NCBI RefSeq assembly: GCF_009193215.1
Contig: NZ_VYVA01000001.1
Span: 558,001-622,000, forward strand
Source of the DNA: Flavicella marina
Lineage (GTDB): Bacteria; Bacteroidota; Bacteroidia; Flavobacteriales; Flavobacteriaceae
Direction of reading: 5' to 3'
Length of the DNA stretch: 64,000 nucleotides
Shown in pieces: positions 27,201 to 34,094 of the stretch. Positions within the stretch are counted from its first letter, which is position 1. Every line of letters begins with the position of its first letter. Position numbers and translations under genes: made by a program. The notes beneath the pieces were generated by a model. That model saw nothing but the letters and a program-made list of their open reading frames with translations, made no database searches and had not been told where the DNA came from.

Positions 27201-27343
27201 ACTTGTTATACTTTACAGCAGACAATTACACGGGTTGGAACCCAGAAGCGTTAGACAAAACAAGTCCGACTCAATACGGATACCAACGAGGTGGTTCACC
27301 AATAGCTAGTACAATTTCTTTAGGTGTTAATATTGATTTTTAA
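24215..27343 (+). CDS. SusC/RagA-family TonB-dependent outer membrane receptor (second copy)
   Basis: 1042 residues, same architecture as the first copy. Signal peptide ending near LFAQ, a carboxypeptidase-like domain (GVTTDFDGAFEIAAEPG), the signature LDEVIVVGYGTQKKSHLTG, a plug domain (ITIRGVGSMAGDSTPLIVVDG, LKDAASSSIFGSKGSNGII), and a barrel ending ISLGVNIDF. Near residue 875 DLNGDGVLDEEDKTELG resembles a calcium-binding loop; SusC1 has a similar DVDGDGSITESD loop. First gene of a unit that continues with SusD, two PKD lipoproteins and two PL7 lyases, so alginate oligomers are the expected cargo. Controlled by operator D. Confidence 0.95.
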   Translation: MKQSIKQFKTKLTLSFVLLFNIALFAQDDTITGSVLSETDNVPIPGINVVVVKSNKGVTTDFDGAFEIAAEPGDVIQFSYVGYVTQTVIIEDQKVLNILLKEDISTLDEVIVVGYGTQKKSHLTGAISQVVNENLDEIAVTRVDDALIGQVSGVNIQATDGQAGAPPSITIRGVGSMAGDSTPLIVVDGIIVDSDFLGSLNMNDVESFEILKDAASSSIFGSKGSNGIIMITMKSGVAGKTRINYSTFTGIKTGRKSEAYGQTVASWAQKQRDLGLEISDYTKFGLSTGTDRSWQDVFIGSGAITNHSLSIRGGNDKVKYASSLNYSNDEGVLLLDNYEKFGARLKVDFKINKKLSAGMNFTPSYTIRKRFSENIHNVARQMPWLPIYHTEHTLNYIDPNGPFADVQVGDYAQMRHFEFTDLDGDGIYEEELTSNLGNSTNQNPYARVAERERTDNKFKLFSNVYGQYKIMDGLKFKSSLSVSMQDTQRKDYLGTLARRETTDAYIDEITQRDQYFIFDNFFNYNKSFNKHDFGVTLGNSIEKRDYFFSSIRGIGIVNDKIQQLSNAPIPSNAQGFQWTKRGISFISRFNYAYDNKYLVSLSLRRDGSSIFGSKYKYGNFPAASVGWNIDKEDFLEDTDVISRLKVRASYGVTGNDRLNTGSVDPDAQGSTSQLSTGNILVDYYPSLDLVSNVSYTEEGSIKSGYSPVNIGNPELKWERLIEINPGVDFGFFRNRITGSLDWYQRTSDQLLLNNPISATSGYSNTLDNIGKVKNQGWEFELRTKNVRTEKFSWNSTVLLTTNKNTLVDFASSNGQITTIDNKRPTEWINSEGQPISSFYGYVVDREVPIDEFSSSNFFRHVGQETGVVYVKDLNGDGVLDEEDKTELGNPYPEFIWSFSNEFSFGNLSFAFMFQGSHGAEVRNIADQYLFNHTAFDQIKNTVDSEFIVEKIYTNSIIQDASYFALRNVNIGYNLPQNLVAKMGGISNLKVYATGQNLLYFTADNYTGWNPEALDKTSPTQYGYQRGGSPIASTISLGVNIDF

Positions 27344-27355
27344 AAAAAATAAACA

Positions 27356-28801
27356 ATGAAATATTCAAAATATATAACAATCGTATTTTTAGCTTTTCTG
27401 TTTAATTCATGCTCAGATTTTCTAGATCCGGATCCAGACTCAGCAATCAAAACAGAAGACTTTTATCAGACACCTGAAGAATTAGAGTTGGGTTTAATCG
27501 CCATCTACGACGCTTTGCAAGGTGTAAACACCAATCAATTAAATGATAACAGAGGTGTTCAAGTAGAGTTTTATGTAACTGAAATGTTATCAGATAATAG
27601 TAACACAAGATCTCCAGATGCAAATGATTCTGCAGATGCCGGACAATTTGAGAACTTTTCTGTTCAAGCAAACAACGGAATCTCTGCGAACTACTACTCT
27701 AGTATGTATCGTGTGATTTACTTAGCAAATGTTGTACTCGATGCGATGAAAACTTTAGAAACAGAAGCTTCTTTTGAAAGAGTTGAAGCTGAAGCTAAGT
27801 TTTTAAGAGCTTACGCTTACTTCAATCTAATTCGTATGTACGGAGAAGATGTTGAAAATTTAGGATTGCCATTAGTTGACCATGTATTAACTGAAGATGA
27901 AAAAGCAATTCAATTTACAAGAGTATCAGAGAATAAGATTTATGATTTTATTATCGAAGACTTCATTAAAGCTACAGAAGGATTAGATGATACATTTAGA
28001 TCAAGAGCCTCTAAAAGTGCAGCGCATGCGATGTTAGCAAAAGTTTACATGACTTTAGATAACCCTGATTACGCTCAAGCATTGATTCACTTAGATCAAG
28101 TATCATCTGAATATGCGTTATTAGATAACTACATTGATATTTTTGATCCAACAAACGAATTAAATGATGAAATTATGTTTGCTATCGGGTTCTCTAACGA
28201 TGCTGCAAACGACAGTCAAAATTATTCAGCAGAATTTGCTGCAACGGGTAACTCGAGTGGTTTGAATTATTTGACTACTGATTTACATGCAAAATTGACA
28301 AATTTTGGTGGGGCAAACAGAGCGTTATTTGATATTGACAGCAACGATTCGGAAGACAAATACCAAACTGCAAAACACTATACTACAAGTTCAGATGATG
28401 AGCAAGCAGGTACTGATTTCATTGTGTTGAGATATGCTGATGTTGTAATGATGTATGCAGAAGCAAACCTTGCAGGAGGATCTGAAGTAGCAGTTTCTGG
28501 AACATGGGGAGATAACTATAATCTAATTAGAACAAGAGCTGGTCTTACCGCTGTAACAACGATAACAAAAGAAGATCTAATTCAAGAAAGAAGATTTGAG
28601 TTCTTTTCTGAAAACCAAAGAATGTTTGACTTGAAACGTTTTGGAGTTGCAACTGAAATATTATCTGCATTTGCAGAAGCCAATGGATACAACTTTAATG
28701 CTTTTGATGTTACACTACCAATTCCTTTAAGAGAAATTAACTTAAGTCCATTAAACACAAATGGTGAACCTGCATTGATTCAGAATATAAATTGGAGATA
28801 G
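27356..28801 (+). CDS. SusD/RagB-family surface glycan-binding lipoprotein (second copy)
   Basis: 481 residues, partner of the second SusC, 12 bp downstream of it. Lipoprotein signal with LFNSCSD, cysteine at residue 20. SusD features: FLDPDPDSAIKTEDFYQTPEELE at the mature N-terminus, AEAKFLRAYAYFNLIRMYGE, RASKSAAHAMLAKVYMTL, VLRYADVVMMYAEANL, LIQERRFEFFSENQRMFDLKRFG, and the C-terminal LPIPLREINLSP. Expected to hold alginate oligomers at the cell surface. Confidence 0.95.
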   Translation: MKYSKYITIVFLAFLFNSCSDFLDPDPDSAIKTEDFYQTPEELELGLIAIYDALQGVNTNQLNDNRGVQVEFYVTEMLSDNSNTRSPDANDSADAGQFENFSVQANNGISANYYSSMYRVIYLANVVLDAMKTLETEASFERVEAEAKFLRAYAYFNLIRMYGEDVENLGLPLVDHVLTEDEKAIQFTRVSENKIYDFIIEDFIKATEGLDDTFRSRASKSAAHAMLAKVYMTLDNPDYAQALIHLDQVSSEYALLDNYIDIFDPTNELNDEIMFAIGFSNDAANDSQNYSAEFAATGNSSGLNYLTTDLHAKLTNFGGANRALFDIDSNDSEDKYQTAKHYTTSSDDEQAGTDFIVLRYADVVMMYAEANLAGGSEVAVSGTWGDNYNLIRTRAGLTAVTTITKEDLIQERRFEFFSENQRMFDLKRFGVATEILSAFAEANGYNFNAFDVTLPIPLREINLSPLNTNGEPALIQNINWR

Positions 28802-28840
28802 TAACAGCTTCTTTTAAACGTATAATTAAATTTCAAAACA

Positions 28841-29767
28841 ATGAAAAATATTAAAAACATAAAAAAAATGAGAGTTGTCAGAGCATTGCCAACATTTGTT
28901 TTATCACTTATGGTAGCAACAGTAACTTCATGTGATTTCTCATATGATTTAGCTGAAGAAAACTCTAAAGAAGACAAAACACCTCCAACAGCGTTTTTCG
29001 GAGCTGTTACAGGAGATGGTGATCAGTGGAATAAAGCAAGTTTTGCAAATGAATCAGTTAGTGCTAGTATCTTTGTATGGGATTTTGGTGATGGAAGTGA
29101 ACCTTCTACAGAATTTGAACCAAAAGAACATTCTTATCCACCAATTACTGCAAGTTATGATGTTACCTTATCTGTAGCAGATAACAATGGACTTACAGAT
29201 GTATACACGAACACAATTTCTATTATCGATAATGGAGAACCTTTAGGAGATTTGAACTTGTTTTTCGATTTGATCAATACTGGTGACGCTGGAGAACCAG
29301 TGACTGTTCATAGTTTTTCATCTTACCAAGTAGAAAAAGATGCATTTGCTTCGAATACATTAGATAAAAATGCTGGAACTCGTTGGACTGCACAAGATGA
29401 TGCTGAACTTATTGAAGGTAGCGTTAGATCCGATGGTGAGTATGTTATTTATGATTTGGCAAGTATTTTGGACCTAAGAGTAATTCAATTTACCACAGAC
29501 GTAAAATCAGATCCATATGGATACCAAATTTGGACATCAAGCACCGGGACTGAAGATGCTGATTTCACAAAAGTAATTCCTGAAGAAGGAGACTTTATGT
29601 TATCAGAATCTGCAACTTCAGAATTTCAAGTAAAAATATTCCCAACATCTATCAATTGTAGATACGTAAAACTTATTGGTTTTGGTCGATTTGATGAAAC
29701 AGGTACAACTCGAAAAAGCCAGTGGATGAACTTTACTCAAATAGAATTTTTTAAAGATAAAGAATAA
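28841..29767 (+). CDS. Surface lipoprotein with PKD and discoidin-like domains
   Basis: 308 residues. Starts at 28841 or 28868 are both possible; the signal with lipobox TVTSCD follows the second. Residues about 45-130 form a PKD domain (SIFVWDFGDGSEPSTEFEPKEHSY, YDVTLSVADNNG). Residues about 150-305 resemble an F5/8 type C (CBM32-like) domain, with DAFASNTLDKNAGTRWTAQDDAE near the start and RYVKLIGFG and MNFTQIEFFKD near the end. It sits where SusE/F-like or other surface glycan-binding proteins are encoded in such loci, so it probably binds alginate outside the cell. No catalytic residues recognised. Confidence 0.8.
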   Translation: MKNIKNIKKMRVVRALPTFVLSLMVATVTSCDFSYDLAEENSKEDKTPPTAFFGAVTGDGDQWNKASFANESVSASIFVWDFGDGSEPSTEFEPKEHSYPPITASYDVTLSVADNNGLTDVYTNTISIIDNGEPLGDLNLFFDLINTGDAGEPVTVHSFSSYQVEKDAFASNTLDKNAGTRWTAQDDAELIEGSVRSDGEYVIYDLASILDLRVIQFTTDVKSDPYGYQIWTSSTGTEDADFTKVIPEEGDFMLSESATSEFQVKIFPTSINCRYVKLIGFGRFDETGTTRKSQWMNFTQIEFFKDKE

Positions 29768-29775
29768 GATATATT

Positions 29776-30966
29776 ATGATGACAAAAGCTATTAAACACT
29801 TATGTAAAAAAGGAATCATCAAATTTTCTTTTTTAATATCACTTTCACTTCTTTTCTCGTGTAACGATGATACATCTGGTGAAGAAGAAATCATTATTAC
29901 ACCATCTCCAATCGCTGCATTTACCGAAACTGTTGATGTTTTAGATTACAAGACCTACATGTTTACTGATCGTTCTACCAATGTCTCTACATATGCTTGG
30001 GATTTTGGTGAAGGTAATGTATCAACAGAAGAAGAACCAACTCACACTTTTGCACAAGCAGGTTCGTATGACGTAGTTTTGACAGTATCTAATGGATCTT
30101 CAAACACAACAGACACTGTAGAAAAAACAATCGTAGTTACGAATCCAGATGCACCAGTAGTTGGATTTACTTATGTTGTTGATGCCAATGACTGGAAAAC
30201 AATTGTATTCACTAATACATCAACAAATGCGGTAAGTTACTTGTGGGATTTCGGAGACACTACAACATCTACAGATGAATCTCCTACTAAGACTTTCGCA
30301 GGAGAAGGTGATTATATAGTAAGCTTAACAGCTACAAATGATTCTGGAGACACTTCAGTTTTAGAGCAAACTGTTAGCGTAGTTGACCCAGACCCAACAG
30401 TAATTCCTACTTTCAAAGCAATTATTTTGAACGGATCTATTGATGAATGGGTGCCTGGAGTATACCACAAAGATGACAACAATGATGCTTGGGAATTGGA
30501 TCCACCTGGTACATTTAAAAACGGACAAACAAGTCCATACACATGGGACAACCAAGCACTTGAGGAATCTGGAAGTACTAAATTGAAATCTGCTGGAATT
30601 ACGACTACTGAACACACTGGTACACATGCATTAAAATTTTCTTCACCTGAACGTAGAGCCTATCAACCATTTGCAGTTGAAGTAGGTGTTGAATATACTA
30701 TTAGAATGTTTGTTCGAAACGAATCTACTGATAACTTCAATGTTTACATCTTAAACAATGAAGTTGCTGATGAAACGAATTTACTAGGTAATAGTGATGC
30801 TGTTCTTACGATATCTGATGACACTAATTCATACAAAGAATATAGTTTCACATTTACTGCAACAACGACAACAGCTGTATTTTATGCGGTACCATTTACA
30901 GGTGTCAGTGGAACAAGCGAAATATACTTAGATGATATTTCTATTGAAACTCCTGGATTTGACTAA
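29776..30966 (+). CDS. Surface lipoprotein with two PKD domains and a C-terminal binding module
   Basis: 396 residues, 8 bp after the previous gene. Lipobox LLFSCND. Two PKD domains in tandem (about 48-120 and 130-205) have YAWDFGEGNVSTEEEPTHTF and YLWDFGDTTTSTDESPTKTF. The last 180 residues form a beta module (ILNGSIDEW, DNNDAWELDPPGTF, RRAYQPFAVEVGVEYTIRMF, IYLDDISIET) that parallels the module of the T9SS protein at 13915-14955. Probably an extended surface protein presenting an alginate-binding module next to the SusC/SusD complex. A terminator-like hairpin follows. Confidence 0.8.
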   Translation: MMTKAIKHLCKKGIIKFSFLISLSLLFSCNDDTSGEEEIIITPSPIAAFTETVDVLDYKTYMFTDRSTNVSTYAWDFGEGNVSTEEEPTHTFAQAGSYDVVLTVSNGSSNTTDTVEKTIVVTNPDAPVVGFTYVVDANDWKTIVFTNTSTNAVSYLWDFGDTTTSTDESPTKTFAGEGDYIVSLTATNDSGDTSVLEQTVSVVDPDPTVIPTFKAIILNGSIDEWVPGVYHKDDNNDAWELDPPGTFKNGQTSPYTWDNQALEESGSTKLKSAGITTTEHTGTHALKFSSPERRAYQPFAVEVGVEYTIRMFVRNESTDNFNVYILNNEVADETNLLGNSDAVLTISDDTNSYKEYSFTFTATTTTAVFYAVPFTGVSGTSEIYLDDISIETPGFD

Positions 30967-30998
30967 TCTAAAATACGAGTAGAATTAAATAATTAAAT

Positions 30999-31047
30999 AT
31001 GGAGAGATCCAATTTCTTATCTCAAGAACCAAAATCTCTCCATTTTT
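30999..31047 (+). terminator. Terminator-like hairpin before the first PL7 gene
   Basis: Ten-base perfect arms ATGGAGAGAT (30999-31008) and ATCTCTCCAT (31034-31043) with a 25-base loop, followed by a T run. It lies inside the susC2 unit, 15 bp before the PL7 start, and may reduce expression of the lyases relative to the transporter. Confidence 0.7.
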
Positions 31048-31061
31048 AAAAAACTGCAAAA

Positions 31062-31994
31062 ATGAAAAACCTACGTTACACCACTTTAACATTTTTACTA
31101 ACAGTACTATTAACTGTTGGAGCGTATTCGCAAGCACAAGAGACAAGTGTTAATGAGTCGGACGTTAAAATTGAAAAAAAGGAGAAGAAGAAAAAGAAAA
31201 AAAAGAAGAAAAGAAAAAAGACAAAGCTTCCTAAAATCGATTTAACCCACTGGAAAGTAACTTTACCTGTGGCAGGTGAGAACGGAAAACCTATTGAGAT
31301 AGGACCTCCGGAAATTCACAATTTTGCAAATATTGAAGTAGCAAAACCTTATATGTATATTGACTCAACTAAGGGTGCTATAGTTTTTCATTCCATGCCA
31401 ACAAATTCAAAAACTCGTAATACAAAATATACGAGATCTGAATTAAGAGAACAAATGGTTCCAGGAGAAAACAACATAAACTGGACTTTCAAGCAAGGTG
31501 GTTATATGAAAGGAAAACTTGCGATGGAAGAAACTACAAAAGATTCCAACGGTAAGTACCATAGAACGATTATTATGCAAATTCATGGTAGATTGACCAA
31601 TGAACAAAGAGACTTAATTGGTGAAGACGACAACAACGCCCCTCCTATTTTAAAAATATATTGGGATCAAGGAAAAGTTAGAGTCAAAACCAAAGTACTA
31701 AAAAATCTTGATGCCTCATATGAAGAATTGTTACATGAAGATGCCTGGGGTGATGACGATGGATTCAACTTTAAAGAAGATGTTGGTTTTAGAAAATTTA
31801 CGCTTGAAGTTAAAATTTCAGAAGGTAAAATGGTCATTATACTTAACGGAAGTGAGTATAAAGTTTACAAAGGAATTCATATGGAGAAATGGGGTGTTTT
31901 CGAAAATTATTTCAAAGCAGGAAACTATTTCCAGTCTCGAGACAAAGGAGCCTATTCAAAAATTAAATATTACGAATTAGAAGTTAAACACTAA
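31062..31994 (+). CDS. PL7-family alginate lyase with a poly-lysine linker
   Basis: Endo-acting alginate lyase (beta-jelly roll). 310 residues. A signal peptide ends near AYSQA, with no lipobox and no T9SS sorting domain. Residues about 36-55 are an extreme basic linker with nine consecutive lysines at 42-50. The catalytic domain (about 58-310) has all three PL7 motifs: YTRSELREQ, QIHGR and YFKAGNYFQ. An Ile in QxH is usually linked to activity on guluronate-containing blocks. A paralogue follows 10 bp after the stop. Confidence 0.93.
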   Translation: MKNLRYTTLTFLLTVLLTVGAYSQAQETSVNESDVKIEKKEKKKKKKKKKRKKTKLPKIDLTHWKVTLPVAGENGKPIEIGPPEIHNFANIEVAKPYMYIDSTKGAIVFHSMPTNSKTRNTKYTRSELREQMVPGENNINWTFKQGGYMKGKLAMEETTKDSNGKYHRTIIMQIHGRLTNEQRDLIGEDDNNAPPILKIYWDQGKVRVKTKVLKNLDASYEELLHEDAWGDDDGFNFKEDVGFRKFTLEVKISEGKMVIILNGSEYKVYKGIHMEKWGVFENYFKAGNYFQSRDKGAYSKIKYYELEVKH

Positions 31995-32037
31995 ACCTAA
32001 CAATTTGAAAATTTCATTCTCATATAACCTATACAGT

Positions 32038-32934
32038 ATGTCAACATTTTTGTTGCTATGTTTTGCTGCAACAACAATTAGTTGCCAAGGCACCTATGAG
32101 AATAACATTGTTCTGGAATCAGAAATGCCGCAAGAAGAGCAAGAGACTCCTAACGAAAACATCACAAATAAAGATTTCAAACTACCAAATATTGATCTTA
32201 GCAATTGGAAAGTTACACTACCAATCGGTAAACCTGATGAGATTGAACCGCCAGAAATTCTAAACTACGGTACCAATAGTAAATTAAAACCTTTCTTTTA
32301 CAACGATTCAATAAACGGGGCATTAGTATTTTATACTTATCCTGGAGCATCAACAGCTAATTCTAGTTATTCAAGAACCGAATTAAGAGAACAAATGGTT
32401 CCTGGTAGTAATAGCACCAATTGGACGTTTAAGGAAGGTGCCCGTATGAAAGGAACACTTTCATTAGAAAATATCTCGAAAAAATCTGATGGAGATTACG
32501 ATAAAACAATCATCATGCAAATTCATGGGAGATTGACAAATCAACAACGAGATTTAATCGGTCAAAAAGACAACAATGCTCCTCCAATGTTAAAAATATA
32601 TTGGCAAGACAAAAAGGTAAGAGTAAAAACAAAGTATTTGATAGACCTAGATGCAAGTGAAACTGACATTTTAAGAACGGATTCATGGGGTAATGATGAC
32701 GGATATAATTTCCCCATAGAGGTTGGATTCGACAAATTCACACTTGAAGTAATCGTGTCAGAAGGAAGAATGGAGGTAATCTTGAATGACAACTATTCAA
32801 AAGTATACGAAAATATTCACATGGAAAAATGGGGTATTTTCGAGAATTATTTCAAAGCAGGTAATTATTTGGGATCAACAGATCCAACTGCATATGCAAC
32901 CGTAAAATATTACGATTTGACAGTATCACATTGA
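32038..32934 (+). CDS. Second PL7-family alginate lyase, lipoprotein
   Basis: 298 residues from the ATG at 32038; the TTG at 32005 would put 11 extra residues before the signal. Signal with TTISC as probable lipobox, then an acidic Glu/Asn/Pro-rich linker (ESEMPQEEQETPNENI), unlike the lysine linker of its neighbour. The catalytic domain has YSRTELREQ and QIHGR. The third motif reads YFKAGNYLG, with Gly where PL7 proteins usually have Gln. Close similarity to the upstream PL7 shows a tandem duplication. Probably anchored at the outer membrane, acting on alginate near the SusC/SusD complex. Confidence 0.92.
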   Translation: MSTFLLLCFAATTISCQGTYENNIVLESEMPQEEQETPNENITNKDFKLPNIDLSNWKVTLPIGKPDEIEPPEILNYGTNSKLKPFFYNDSINGALVFYTYPGASTANSSYSRTELREQMVPGSNSTNWTFKEGARMKGTLSLENISKKSDGDYDKTIIMQIHGRLTNQQRDLIGQKDNNAPPMLKIYWQDKKVRVKTKYLIDLDASETDILRTDSWGNDDGYNFPIEVGFDKFTLEVIVSEGRMEVILNDNYSKVYENIHMEKWGIFENYFKAGNYLGSTDPTAYATVKYYDLTVSH

Positions 32935-32957
32935 AACATTTGGTTAAGTTGGTGAAA

Positions 32958-32990
32958 GAATTTTATCGGGAATTATTCTCGGTAAAATTC
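32958..32990 (+). terminator. Stable hairpin after the PL7 pair
   Basis: A 14-bp stem with two wobble pairs, arms 32958-32971 and 32977-32990 (GAATTTTATCGGGA / TCTCGGTAAAATTC). No T run follows, so it may protect the 3' end or need Rho rather than act as a classical terminator. Confidence 0.55.
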
Positions 32991-33057
32991 CTTCTAACCC
33001 TTAAAAACAAAGAATAAATTAACCCAAAAAATATTTTTTATAAAGAGAAATTATATA

Positions 33058-33102
33058 TATATTTACAACGCAAAAACTGGTTAACCAATCTGGTTGGAAA
33101 TA
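33058..33102 (+). promoter_or_regulatory. Promoter and operator E of the GntR regulator gene
   Basis: A -7-like TATATTTA (33058-33065, one mismatch) is followed by one good unit CTGGTTAACCAAT (33077-33089) and a degenerate half unit starting CTGGTTGG (33090). Unlike A-D, the operator lies downstream of the -7. It suggests weak autoregulation. Confidence 0.65.
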
Positions 33103-33111
33103 CAAAAGGAT

Positions 33112-33816
33112 ATGAAGTTAGAAGTACTTACAAAAAACGAAAATAAAGATATACAAAATTCAATCATCTCTAAAATTAGAGATTTGATTAACTATAAGAA
33201 TTTAGAGCCTGGTGATAAATTACCTTCTGAAAGAATGCTCTCAGACAAATTTGAAGTAAGTCGAAGTAATGTTCGAGAAGCAATTCAGAAACTGGAGTTT
33301 TACGGATTGCTAAACTCGATCCCTCAAAGCGGAACTTTTGTTGCCAATATTGGTGTTGTAGCTCTTAATGGAATGATTGAAGACATTTTACGCTTAGAAA
33401 AACAAGATTTTAAATCTTTGGTAGAAACAAGAATTCTTTTAGAATTAAAAACTGCTTCGTTGGCTGCCACAAGAAGAACCGAAGAAGATTTAGAACAAAT
33501 AAAAGATGCACTAGATGCTTATAAAGAAAAAGCATTGAGTGGTGTTGATGCTGTACAAGAAGACTTGCTGTTTCACTTAGCTATCGCGAAAGCTAGTAAA
33601 AACAGTTCGATCAATACATTTATGTTAATAATCACACCAGAAATTATCATCAATATAGAAAAACACCATGTTTGTGCAGATGGTTTGGCTATTTCAGGTA
33701 TCAAAGATCACCAAGAAATATACGAAGCGATCAAAGCTCAAGACCCTGCATTGGCAAAAGAAAAAATGAAAATACACTTTAAAACACTATACGAATACTG
33801 CGCAAGCAAAGAATAA
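33112..33816 (+). CDS. GntR/FadR-family regulator, probable alginate repressor (AusR-like)
   Basis: 234 residues from the ATG at 33112; the TTG at 33094 lies within the operator. The N-terminal winged helix (about 8-78) has GDKLPSERMLSDKFEVSRSNVREAIQKLEFYGLL and the wing SGTFVANIG. The C-terminal helical FCD effector domain (about 95-225) has VETRILLELKTASLAA, DLLFHLAIAKAS and KDHQEIYEAIKAQD, with Asp and His residues likely to hold a metal. The related AusR of Zobellia galactanivorans represses alginate genes and responds to KDG; the TTGGT..ACCAA arrays here are the likely targets. Effector identity here is inferred. Confidence 0.88.
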   Translation: MKLEVLTKNENKDIQNSIISKIRDLINYKNLEPGDKLPSERMLSDKFEVSRSNVREAIQKLEFYGLLNSIPQSGTFVANIGVVALNGMIEDILRLEKQDFKSLVETRILLELKTASLAATRRTEEDLEQIKDALDAYKEKALSGVDAVQEDLLFHLAIAKASKNSSINTFMLIITPEIIINIEKHHVCADGLAISGIKDHQEIYEAIKAQDPALAKEKMKIHFKTLYEYCASKE

Positions 33817-34094
33817 CATGAATCTTTCCAATATCAAGAATGCACGATCTAGATACCGGAAAACATTTTGGAGGGAAGTAAATTTAAACCTACACAATTC
33901 TTAATTCTAAGAATTCAGATGTAATGGCCAACATTCGCCATACTCAATTTAGATTTACAAACATCTAGTAATTACTAGAAATTGATTCAATTTTGGATTA
34001 ACATTCCAAAACAAGAATTAGAAATTTAGTGTCTTATCTGAACTTAAGACATTTGAAGTAAACAACAATAAACCAAGAAATTAAAACGAATAAA
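33817..34094. other. Structured leader upstream of the MFS permease gene
   Basis: No gene and no good promoter match, so transcription may continue from the GntR gene. It holds the second 17-base repeat (33877-33893), a stem AATTCTTA/TAAGAATT (33896-33915), a stem ATGGC/GCCAT (33924-33941), a perfect 16-base palindrome TCTAGTAATTACTAGA (33964-33979), a TTTTGG...CCAAAA dyad near 33991-34012, and a stem GTCTTA/TAAGAC (34031-34050). Confidence 0.5.
33877..33893 (+). repeat. 17-base repeat, copy 2 (MFS permease leader)
   Basis: Identical to 18046-18062 in sense orientation. It would pair perfectly over 17 nt with the candidate small RNA made from the minus strand at 18001-18094. It lies about 200 nt upstream of the MFS ATG. 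Confidence 0.85.

Noticed and set aside
31708-31980. 90-codon alternative plus-strand frame within the first PL7 gene
   Set aside because: Out of frame with a complete catalytic domain; no evidence of overlapping coding.
13808-33102. The TTGGT..ACCAA arrays as a CRISPR or mobile repeat
   Set aside because: Units are only 13 bp without spacers, sit only at promoters, and keep a fixed register with the -7 element, so they are operators.
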